Source of the DNA: Plasmopara viticola
Taxonomy: Eukaryota > Oomycota > Peronosporomycetes > Peronosporales > Peronosporaceae
Reading direction: 5' to 3'
DNA: 64,000 nt
NCBI GenBank assembly: GCA_001695595.3
Contig: MBPM02000058.1
Coordinates: forward strand, 186,001 to 250,000
The notes under the pieces are model-generated. The model made no database searches and had not been told where the DNA came from. It saw nothing but the letters and a program-made list of their open reading frames with translations. How positions within the stretch are numbered: position 1 is the stretch's first letter; each line of letters starts with the position of its first letter. Positions 37,428 through 48,245 of the stretch are shown here, one piece after another. The translations under genes and the position numbers were made by a program.

Positions 37428-38185
37428 TTATAGCTCATCGCGATGATCACCATCCGCTGCGCCGTCGTCGTCAAATTCATCAACGACTCGGCTGTATTGC
37501 AGCGCCTCCTCGATATCGCTTTCAATTTCCAACGGCGACGTTGAGGTCCCGTACCGCTTCAATGGTTCGTGATTCACGATCAAAAATTTAGTAAAGTTCC
37601 ACTTGATGTCATTGGTGACAAATCCATCCAATTGCTTTTTCAGGTACGTAAACAGCGGATGTGCGTTTTCTCCATTTACGTCCACCTTAACAACAACCAA
37701 ATAGCCTTTCAGAACCCTTTTATATCAAAATTTATTATCTTTACGAACCTTACTAAACAGCGGGAATGTCACGTGGTATTTTTCCTGGGTAAACTTTAGA
37801 ATATCGTCAGGCGTTCCCGGCTCCTGATTGCCAAATTGATTGCACGGGAAGCCCAGTATCATTAATCCTTCGTCGTGGTATCTTTCGTACAATTCCTTTG
37901 TTACCACGTCAGAAGCATTTCATAATTGTAAGTTGGTGACGTTAGTGCGTAAAAAGTAATAAGTAAATCGTGCGGCACCTGTAGCTCGCGGTAGTTCTTG
38001 TCAGTGTACCCACACTGACTAGCTACATTGACAACGAGGATCACTGGAAAGGCATCATACTCGCGCATGGACACTTGACGTCCCTGCAAATCCGGCACCG
38101 AGAAGTCTAAAAACGATGGTGTCTCTCCATTCAAGCCATCAAACAGCCCAAGAATTACCGTCACCGCCAGTATCAACAGCGACAT
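37428..38185 (-). CDS. ER-type glutathione peroxidase (GPX7/8-like), 203 aa
   Basis: Model: complement(join(37428..37685,37749..37895,37979..38185)), introns 83 and 63 nt, 612 nt in frame. Residues 1-20 form a signal peptide ([20 protein letters not shown]). The catalytic set is present: Cys58 in NVASQCGYT (Cys, not selenocysteine), Gln89 in [12 protein letters not shown], and Trp147-Asn148 in KWNFTKFLI. The resolving cysteine found in thioredoxin-dependent GPXs between these blocks is absent (FTQEKY). The protein ends in RDEL, a KDEL-type ER-retention signal. By analogy with GPX7/GPX8 it probably uses ER peroxide to oxidise PDI during disulfide formation; this is inference. It shares a 79-bp divergent promoter with the RING-protein gene, with a CCAAT motif at 38243-38247. 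Confidence 0.88.
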
Positions 38186-38264
38186 CCCTCACAATGCGTC
38201 GAGTGTTCCACACCAACATTCAATTGAAATATCTACTATCAACCAATGAGAATCAAGCTTGAAA
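38186..38264. promoter_or_regulatory. Bidirectional promoter gap with CCAAT motif
   Basis: Only 79 bp separate the start codons of the divergent glutathione peroxidase and RING-protein genes, so both core promoters and leaders must sit here or overlap the coding starts. CCAAT is at 38243-38247 on the plus strand. No further element is certain. Confidence 0.5.
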
Positions 38265-41200
38265 ATGGCGGGCTCAAAAGCGCAAGCAATTAGCATCGAC
38301 ATGGCGTCGCAGGCTAACGATCATCATTCTTCCCATTCAACTCCGCATCCATCAGTACCTAATTTGCTGAGTACTACAAAGACGGCGTCGCGAAGCAATG
38401 ACCAGGCACGACTCAATCGCTTGAACATGGAGAAAATGATCATGAAAAACGTTGCAGCCGCGCGCAACAGCACCAAAAACCGTGCGCAGCAGATCTTAGA
38501 GGCTCTCAAGAGAAAACGCCAGCAGCAAGACGATATAATAAATACGAACGCAGATGAAGCTGAGCGCGGTGCTAAGCGCAAGAAGACGTCACCAGCGCAC
38601 AGCGACAAGGTAGCCAAAAGTGCTGTCGCGGCGGGCATCTTGTCTCCCGCTCGACGCGCCACTGGACCCAGTTTTGCGAGCCCTACGCGGCGTCAGAATC
38701 CTCCTTTACATCCAAAAAGTCCAACACCACTGATGGCGAGTCCAGCACAAGCAAAGAACGTGAATGCATTGCACCTGTCGAGTCCAATGCGTCCACCACG
38801 GAGCTCGGTGACAGCCAGTCCAGCAAGACCGACGCGCAACAGACACACAGCAAGTCCGCTTCGACGCAATGAGTTTCTTACGAGTCCGCTGAGACATAGA
38901 GCTTCAGCATCGCCGAAGAGACCACTAGTATTTGATGACAACAAGTCGAGTGATGCAGCTGCTCCATCGACGAGGATTAATGGACATCCACCAATGCTCT
39001 TTTCCGCATTGGATCAGGTGGAAGTTGCACCTGCAGCTCAAGCAGCCAAGGCGGTGAAAGCATCCAAGTCGCCATTTCAATCGTTTCAGGCCAAGTTCAA
39101 TAGATCACCAGCTAAGCCTTACGAAATGAAGAATAGTCCAGAAGCCAGCGGAGACTCAATTCAAGTGAAAGCGCCTCGAAGTGGCCCCTTGATGGTGGAT
39201 CTAACGCCTTCGATTACTTCAAGTGCACAAAGAATTGCACCAGCTATTGCAGCAGCATTTGACTCCACCACCCCATTAATTACTTCAAGTCATGGTACTT
39301 CTGCTCTGGACAGTGCTTCATCGACGCTTGCGGCTCCATTTAAGGCTGTTGATGTGTCTGTTAACCCTTTGGCACCGCCTCAGAAGGCTGTGTGCAAGTT
39401 ATTTCCTTCGACTCGCCAAGTTATTGCTCAGCGGTCGATTTGTTTTTCAACAGAAAGCGTCGCTACAGCTGTAGACGCGACTCCAGATGGTGAATTTATT
39501 GTCGTTGGTTTCTTAGATGGCTCTGTAAGACTTTATGAAATGGATAGCAGTATTCCAAGCGACCGGTATGGGTACCTGCTGGGCCATCTTGATGAACAGT
39601 CATCACAGGGCTCTGGAAATGTGCACATGCGGGTAAAAATTTCTTCTGATGGCCGCTATATATTTGCTGGCGACCGACAACGCAAGCGTGTTGTCATGAG
39701 TATTAATTTGGACCATTATCGAAACGGAAAGGGTGCGGTACTTGTTTTGAATACATGGTGATGCTGCTGCGTGCATACTTATTGTAGTATGTTTCTTAGA
39801 CGGTGATGACGAAGACTTCCAACAATTTAAAAAGCATTTCTGCTCTAATGCAAAACTTCGGGTGAGTCATCGTCTGTCGATGTGACAAATGTCTAGATAG
39901 CTCACGATTTAAGCTGTAAAATGTTTGTAGGGCTTTGCAGATGTGACAACTTATAAACGGCCCATCGAATCATTGCTCCAGGAGGACCAACAAACTAGAA
40001 TCACGAGGTATCCACAAGTCGTAAATATTGAATATCTCTTTTGATCATTGCATTTCTCTAATCTGCTTTGCTCGCTATTCAACAGGTCTGCATACTATAT
40101 TTTAACCGGGCTTGGTGTTGGCAACCTGAATATATGGCGATTTGTTGAGCCTGAACAATACCACCAAGATCCTACGTGGGAACTTCTGCAAAGCTTTGTG
40201 ACTGGTGGGAACACAGCAATGCTGGCAGCTTTTCTTCCGTCAAGAGTGTCTCCTGGAGTAATAACGATTGCAGCATCCTGTCGAGACAAAAACCTTCGGG
40301 TATGGCCGATGGAGTATACCAGCGCGTCATCTAGTTCTGGTGAAAAAAATTCGAATGAACAATTAACGCAAGAGCAAGACACAAGCTTTCTTGGAGGAGT
40401 TCACACTGTTAATACTCACTTCAGTATTCAAAATACAACAGATGTCGTCGCCATCCATGGCCAGTATGTATATGGCATATCACTCATGGGCGATGCGTAT
40501 CGATTCTGCTTTCCAGACACGACGAACTTGAACTCCCGATCTTGTGAACGGTTGCCTCGCCAGGTATTTGAGCTAGAAAAACTTGGTGGCGGAGGTAACA
40601 GCAAGTCGCGCCGATCTAACATCATGCTTGAATCACTTGCAGCAAGTGACGATGGAAAAACATTGGTTGCCGTGTCGAGTGAGGGTATTTTCTACTATTC
40701 AAACAAACTTCCCGACGTGGGTTCAGATGAGACAGCTGATCTTCGCGTTATTGGCAAAAATGCCTCAGAAAACATGCTGTTTAAGGCGCCAATGAAGGTG
40801 TATACACCGATTAGCACGATGAAGGAGAACACAGTCAAATCAGAAGCGATGATGGCTATAGTCACGAATCCAAGAGGCGAAGACAGTGAAAAACAGAGTG
40901 GGTACATCAACGTCGATCCAACCGAGGCGTTTGCGGCAAGATGGATGGTGCCAAGCCGAGGTCAAAATTGCTGGGTGTGTGAAGTGCGTAATGTTTGTCA
41001 CTGGGTTGGCCCGCCCGAATTAATAGTCAAGGAGTCAAATCGTGCACAATTGGCTGCTGAGCAGAATGAAAGGACAAAGGCCCAGCACCAACGAGAGCGG
41101 ACATTAAATAGAGCTAGTGGTGCCGCGGTAAAACATCTAACAGGTAATAGCGAGCGTGTATCGGAGAATGAAGTAGCAAAGACCAAAGTGAAGCCCCAGT

Positions 41201-41946
41201 TGAGCGCGAAAAAGACTGCTCAGAAATTACAATTTGATGATGCAAATTGCGGGTCTGAAGCTGTAAAGTCATCGTCGCGTGGGATGAGTAAAAGTTCTGG
41301 TGCTGTTGGTGATGATGACGAGGAAAATACGGGTAGTGACGAGGATGCTTTTACTACTGCGTCGCTGATGAGTGAACTCGAGCATTTTAGAAGGCGTAAT
41401 GCAGAAATTAAAACGGAATGGCAGCGACGATTGCAAGGCGAGCGGCAGCTTCGTCGGAAGTGGAAGCAGCGTGAGGAGGAGTTTCTCAGTCAACTTAATG
41501 AATCTCTAACAAAGCTGGATGCTGCAGAGGTGGAAGTGGCAAGACTACGCGTACTGCTGCGCGATGCAGAAAAACGATTTGCTTTCGAGAAAGTCCGTGT
41601 TGAGCAGGAAAACTCGGTTAAGTCGCGGTATGAACAACTGTGTGAGCACATGAACGATAAGATGGCACTGGTTGCTGATCAAAAGCGCTTGTTGGAGCAA
41701 ACAACGCGCAGCCTGCTCGCTGAAGTGGACCGCAACGTTCACGCATTAAAAAATGCTGTAGTTTTGGAAAAGTCAGAGTGTGTGATATGCAAAGACCAGC
41801 AAGCTGTAACAGCCGTCGTGCCTTGCGGTCATTTGTGTTTTTGTGAGAAAGATGCTGAGGCCTATCGCCACAACTGCACGACAGAGTACCCGACGTGCCC
41901 CATTTGTCAACAGGAAATTGTGTCGATGCTGCGAATTTACACTTAA
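38265..41946 (+). CDS. WD40/coiled-coil/RING protein, candidate E3 ligase, 1,159 aa
   Basis: Model: join(38265..39732,39788..39861,39931..40007,40086..41946), introns 55, 69 and 78 nt, 3,480 nt in frame. The start is the first ATG (MAGSKAQAIS). Residues 1-380 are basic and disordered, with many repeated SPxR/SPT-type motifs (for example ASPARPTRN, TSPLRHRA), probable kinase sites. About 395-825 has WD40-like strands (TAVDATPDGEFIVVGFLDGS, VKISSDGRYIFAG, AASCRDKNLRVWPM). About 968-1098 is coiled coil. A C-terminal C3HC4 RING is at about 1105-1155 (CVICKDQ, CGHLCFCEK, CPICQQEI), close to IAP-type RINGs with the terminal SMLRIYT that often mediates dimerisation. Ubiquitin ligase activity is inferred from the RING alone. 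The substrate is unknown. Confidence 0.82.
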
Positions 41947-44064
41947 ATACTACCGACTAGATTATAATCTTCATTGGTTTCAGTTGCAATTAGCAAATCC
42001 AAATGACAAAGCTTGAACGTACGATACACTACTATAGGCACATGATGGTCCAATTAGTAGTTATTTAGAACACGCGCCTGGCCGTTTGCGATTGGAATTT
42101 GACTTCATCATTTAATCGAACAACAAGATAAAATTTCCTCTCGTTCATTTCTTGCATTATGTGGCTAAAGCTTTGTAGAGCTCAAACGCCGTGATTTCTC
42201 TATTCAATCCGTAAATTCAGCATCTCTTGGTGCGGTGCACACTGCAGATAAGTGTGTAGGATTAATCCGGAGTCTTTAAAAAATTTTTTATCGACATTCT
42301 ACTCGCATAGACGTAACCACGAGTGTTACCAAGTGTTTCTTTTGATTGGGTCACCGAGCACCCCCTAGTCTTGATAACGACCTAATTCGTAACACCTTAA
42401 AAATATTTTATTCCGCATGACTTTTGTATTATGCTTGTTGGTCTGATTGCTTTACTATGCATTATTCTTTGACAGAGGAATATCAATTTGCAGTCTTACG
42501 AGACCCACCTTCGACTTCGCCAATTCATAAAAGCGTACGCTTTACAACTGACATGAATTTAGATTTAATAATGGCCACCGGTAAGCCATTCACTCCTTCA
42601 TGTAAAAAGAATTACAGCTTGTCGCCTCCTTCTATTGCTTGTGATAGAGTAAGCTCGAAGGTATGATTGCGCCAGTTATACATTCGTACCATTCCTAAAG
42701 CCTCACAGAATCAATTACAACCACAAATCTAGCCCTAGACACGCAACTTTTCCAATCTTTCAATGAATGGAAATCCATGTAGTAGCATTTGCTCAGTATC
42801 GTAATGCTTTGTTGCCTGCCAATCCAGTCGAACGACACGACAAGCGACCTGTTCTCATCCATCGATAGCATAAAAGAGGGATAGCTTCTACGGCTATTTC
42901 CAAGCAGGTTGGCCTCCTGGGAGGATGTCTCTTCGCTGGCTCGACTAAACGTGGGCAATACCAACCAACCATTCCCCAAATACTAGACTAGAAACACGAA
43001 GGTTTTATTCAAGGTCGACACACAGCTCGTGTTGCGAATTTTTGGTTTTTGCTTTGTTGAAAGGCTTAAAAATTTGCGCGTTCAAGCTCGACATGATAGA
43101 TTTAGGGTCAAAACTGATTTTTCGAGGCTTTTGTCATAGTAGGATTGCAATACTAGCGCATCGATACTTTCGAGCTCATTGCTCTATCGCAAGCAACAGC
43201 GGAAGGCTAAAAGCTGAAATTTGCTTGGTCAAATCGCTAAACCGAAAGACTAATGTGGCTATCCTGGTGTCCTTAATGTAAGTGACTGCTTTCGAAGTAA
43301 GCTCGGCATTCGTTAGTACTATGATGCTCATTGTACGTCACCAGAAGTAACAATATTCGGCCTAAAGGAATGCGAGCTTACTGTTTAAAGTGAGATAAGG
43401 TGATCTTTTATAGCTACTCTAGTCTGCTCTACAAACTTTAGCTTTCTAATGCCTTTTCAAGACCACCCAGCAGTGGCATATACCAAAGGAACAATTTTTC
43501 TTTATTGGTCGTGCAACTCAATAGTTAAAACTGACTTAAGGGAGTAATGCACTGGTGTTTCGAGTCCGAGAATTAGACGGCAAATGACGCATCGAACACG
43601 CTTTCTAAAAGAATAAGTGCAGCCTTCATTTCGGCACAGACGCCGGTTCTTAGTAAGGACGAATTTTTATTCAACAAGGCGGGGTGTGCATTCTACAATC
43701 CATTTGACTCAGTCGACGGGCATTGTCAACTTCTCCTACGAGAGAGTGTTGACAAAGTCAGCAGTCCGAGCGGTACGCTTCGAGAGCGGAAGACAATTTT
43801 TCAAGGGCTCCTGAGCGCGCCTGCGACACTTAAGCGTCGAGTGACGCAATTAGTCTGTCCACACGGAGGATCTGCATAGACATACCTTGATTGATTCTCT
43901 CCATAGTCAAACAGACAACGGGAGTCAGACTTGAAAATTACATAGTTTCCGTACAACTAGTGCCCAATTGCATGAGCACAAAGAAGCTTTAGGTCGGTGC
44001 AAATACATGCAATCTCGATACAAGAGAAATACCCTCTTTAAGTAGCTTAACTAAAAAAGCTTAA

Positions 44065-44340
44065 AATCGAGCAAATTCTGCTATGATGATGGTCATTGGA
44101 GATTGGCCGGTTCCGTCAAGCCAAAACGACATAAGAAAAAGCCTGGCCTGGCCTATTTTTTGTAGAAGTGATACAGAAGGGCTAGACTACAGCTCGACCT
44201 TTGGAAAGGGACTCAAGAAACTTAGAACCAAGAAGCGGTCACGAAATTCAAATGAAGCCTATGATCTTGATTCATTATATCCAGAACAGTTTTATACGCG
44301 TCAGAATTTGCCATGGGCAATGAGCTGCTGCAAGTAGACT
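44065..44340 (+). pseudogene. Ty3/gypsy fragment, RT/RNase H connection
   Basis: The plus frame starting at 44083 reads VIGDWPVPSSQNDIRKSLAW, then DYSSTFGKGLKK. This matches the connection region after gypsy reverse transcriptase (I-x2-W-P-x-P...D-x-R-x-F/W-L-G-L-A). The sequence loses resemblance after about 44220 and no other pol domain adjoins. It is an isolated relic, not assignable to the family of copies A and B without alignment. Confidence 0.6.
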
Positions 44341-47300
44341 TCGAATGATAAGGTCCGGTTAAAGATTGGTAGTAAGCTGTCAAGAAGAGCTATTATATTA
44401 TATTATATCTATGAGAACGAGTTTTTCTAACTATGCTCTCGGCAAATTCAGACATACCCTCTAGTCGTTAGATCAGTAGTGGTCGATACAGATTGTGCAT
44501 TATTAGTGCCTCTCCATTGCTTCAGTGAATAATTTTGAGATAAGCATCAAATAATGTATTGGCTGATGCATTTTTGTCTTGAGACTACAAACTAGTACAT
44601 GTCACAACTTTGACTTATCTATGTCGCATCAGATAAGCAGCGGGACCCTACCCAACACCGACAGACCATGAAATTTTGCATACTATATCGATATAAAACT
44701 TTGGTGTCTGGTCCTTAGTTATACTGGATCGAGCTGGTGTCAAATGCGCAATCTTGCTTAGGTGATTTACAAGCGCCACTATAATTGTGTTGCTAATCAC
44801 CTTCAATAAAGCAACAACAAAGGCGGAATTTAAAGGTCCGCTGTTATATAGGATCTATATAAAAGCCGGCGCGTGAGCTGAAGATTTGACTCTTGCAGAT
44901 CTTACCGGCTCTCATATCCATGACTGCATAGTTGTACTTGTAAGGCAACTAATAATTTGCGAATGCTATCAAAAGGAAAACTACCCGACTTTGGCCTTTC
45001 TATTGCATGTAAGCTCTCGACTATAATCCATTTCATACGCCAAACGGATTCTTCTGGTAGTTAGGCTTTCAAACCTAACAACACAATTAATAGTTGGTCT
45101 ACGCAAAAGCGCGCCGGCAAGCACATCTTTGCTAGTTTCAAATTTGGACCAAAGTCCATGCTTGCAAAGTATAATTAATTACATTGCCAGCGTTTGAGAT
45201 AAGTGGAGTATCCTTACGTTTACAAGAGCGCGTGATGTGCGTATGTTATATGTCTTGGTTAAAAAAGTCTGTTCTTCATCGCAACGCAGCCTGAACTAGT
45301 ACAGAATGAATAGCTCCCTTCCGTCCACATCAAGTTGCTTTGGCGTACGAGTCTGGAGCATGCTAGACGCCTTCGCTTCGTCCAGCAAGGCAAGGACTGA
45401 AATTAGCTTAATGCTTTTTTTTTGGTCAAAAGCATCCCGGTTCTGTTATTTTAGCACATTTGATGCCTTCCTTAATTGATCAGACGTAAACTTTGTGAGA
45501 CACACATAGCCAGCACTGTACTTACGCAAACAAATGTCTAAATGTTACCCTTTTGTCAACGTTTTTGAAAGATGTGGCTTAGGCCAAAGCGAGACGGCTT
45601 ACACTTTCTCGGCCCCTGCTTGAAGCCCATGACTGCTTACAAGTAGCCGAAGCTTTTACTTGTGTCAATGATGACATAAAAGCTATAAGTCCTCATAATT
45701 TCAAAATTACCCCAGGTGGTATTCAAAGCTGACTGATTTTTTTTACAGCAGCTATGGACGAATCTTTCGCCGAAATATGTTGGGGTAAAAAGTCAACAAT
45801 GCTTAAATCGATTGCGAGACCAAATGATTATACTTCATTAAAGCATTCAATAACCCTTGGGGCAATGATAATCACTCCCAAAGCATACCGCTAGACGTTC
45901 TAATATGGTCTTGATAACTAAATTTTCCTCCAAAAAGTAATCAAGGTAACTATGTTTATGGACAGTCTAAAGGTAGGCCCGCCTTGCACTCAACCTTTTT
46001 AAGCAGGAGCAACGAGTAAAAAAGCCAATTTCAATTGCTTTGGGGAGAAGTAAAGACACATATAGGCTTACCCCCATTAAAATATCAAGATTGAACGAAT
46101 TCTCAAATAATTCTTCATCGAGGGTTAATCTCCTACGGCGGAGGTCTAAAATCAAGATAGATTTGTCACGAACAAGTATGTGTGTCATTCCGTGGCCAGT
46201 AAAGCACAAACTTTGACTCGATTGGCAGGAAAAGGAGCATTAGTATCTCCATAGGAAGGTATCAGAGGTGATGATGCCTCCACGGGGTAGACATGCCGGT
46301 GCCTTTAAAGGCTTCCCCAGTCAATAAACGAGCTCTGCTAGCACCATCGGATGCTAGATTTGCTAAAAGTCGCAACCAAACTCTGGTCCAACCAGCTGGT
46401 CGCCTTTCGTTGCTGCGTCTGTGTATATCCCGGTGTGGACGTTCCCTCCTCAAATTGGCCAAGGGTCATAATGCGGCTTGAAAATCTTGCGGGTGTGGCT
46501 GCGTTGTTTCAGTCGGCAAGGGTTAAGTGTAGCCTCTATTGGCCTGGGGCTTAGTCTCAAAACTTTAGGCGTAACTGAGTCTCAGGAACAGCAGTAGCGG
46601 CATTCATAGGTAGCTTACTAGCATTCAGAGTACCAATGTTTTGACAAAGCATTTTAACGACGTTGTTGTTTCCTTTCATTACGAATGTTCCTTTTCGATA
46701 ACCTCGCTAACAATCAGATTGTTTTGTCTAGTCGTAGATCATCAAACCTGACTACAAGGTCTTTGACTAAATCTCTAATTGCAAAACAAGATGATATCAG
46801 CAAGACGCTTGCACGTCTAGAATGATTTGTATGGCCGTGCATCATCTCAGCACTTTCAAAGAGCGACTGTACGCTTGATTGCGACTCTATAGCGTCGCAT
46901 TGTAGTGTTATAGAGTTCGATGATTTGCTCAGGTTGCCTATGAAATCAGAACGGCGTGTAGCTTGTTGCAGCATGAGAGTAAGTGCATGCGATTCATATA
47001 CGCACACACTGCACGACATGTCTTCTGCGACACGATTTTCTTGCTATGTGTGATAATCGCGTCAGGGATAGAGGATCTGAGGCCATTAGCAGAGCTGATT
47101 TTGAGGCCTGCTTTACTCGCACATCGACTGGATTGAAGCTTTTGTGGAGTGCGAATAAAAGTACAGATTTTTGCTCATTTGTATTGTATGCGAAACAACA
47201 TTTCATCGCTTCTGAGGCGAAAGTATCACCGGTCGGTCCGTATTGAAGACATCTAATTTCCGTTTCTTCGGGTCACCAGACGAGCGCTGAGTCCGCATAG

Positions 47301-48034
47301 GAAAATTTTGGCGGTGCGTTTCTTAAATTGCGCGTGCCTTACACCTTTTCTTCTTCAAGGCCCGACCCCAAAAGCCATGAGCACCCGAAAATTCTTCAAG
47401 GCAATCTTAGCCGGCTCGTAAGGAATAAATTTGCAGAATATTCGTACGTTCTTGTTTGGTTTGAATGCATCTCGTTCTCCCACTTCTTGTCAAAATGGTT
47501 GGCTACAAGCTTTGGCTTAATAAAACAAGTCCTTGGTACGGATGACGGGCACGGAGTGCAAGTGGTGCTCGGTTGGAGCACTAGCCGCTTGCAAGTGCGT
47601 GGTTCAGGTGACTGCGGCGTATGCAGGGTAACACCCAAAGATCCCTTACCCCCCGCAAGGGAAGCAATTACCCTTTCCATTTTATGATGTCGAGGCTGGT
47701 GGGTCGTAGTCCCCATGAAGCTTGAATTTGGTTTTTTGTGAGCAGAGAGTCATAAGCGCGGGCGCGAGTGCGACCTACGAGCGATCGCATGAATACCCGA
47801 CAGCAAGATTTTCTTACGTGGGGATGTCGTGTGGTTTTCGGACATTTAAGCGTGGCCCTTGACGTTTGAATGTCGTCTGAAAGTATCCACGGCGATATAC
47901 TAGTAGCGGATGACAAGGTAGTCGGTTGACGTACGGTCTATTCCTTACCATTAGCTTTATGGATTTCGTTCAGTTTGTTGTAAAGGCTATTTAGAAGCGT
48001 TTAAATGCACAACGGTGTTGTTTGATCGCAGGAA

Positions 48035-48098
48035 ACTTTGTAAATCTGAGTTTAGAGACAAAAACTACTTTGTAAATCTGAGTGTAGAGACAAAAACT
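48035..48098. repeat. 32-bp tandem duplication
   Basis: Two head-to-tail 32-nt units (starting ACTTTGTAAATCTGAG) with one difference (T/G), 31 of 32 identical. It lies about 150 bp beyond the stop codon of the aminotransferase-DapB gene and may be in its 3' flank. Confidence 0.85.
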
Positions 48099-48245
48099 AC
48101 TCGATCTGCAAGTCAAACACTTTATCTTAAGCTTCCGATATTTCAGCTACATATGCAACCAGACCCATAAATTTCAGCAAGTCTTGCGGGCAACGCGTAC
48201 TGCGTGACTCATCACAGCGTTGCTGGTGCACTAAAGCGCATTTAT

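Larger units (their letters stand above)
41947..48245. other. 6.3-kb AT-rich desert with gypsy debris
   Basis: No intact gene. A gypsy RT/RNase H fragment lies at 44065-44340 and a 32-bp tandem repeat at 48035-48098. Short frames at 42424-42666, 43042-43281, 45967-46209 and 47328-47716 have no recognisable domains. A (TTATA)n-like run is at about 44393-44408. Confidence 0.5.

Noticed and set aside
46262..46554. Overlapping Arg-rich frames on both strands
   Set aside because: Mutually antisense, no domain recognised, both interrupted shortly outside.
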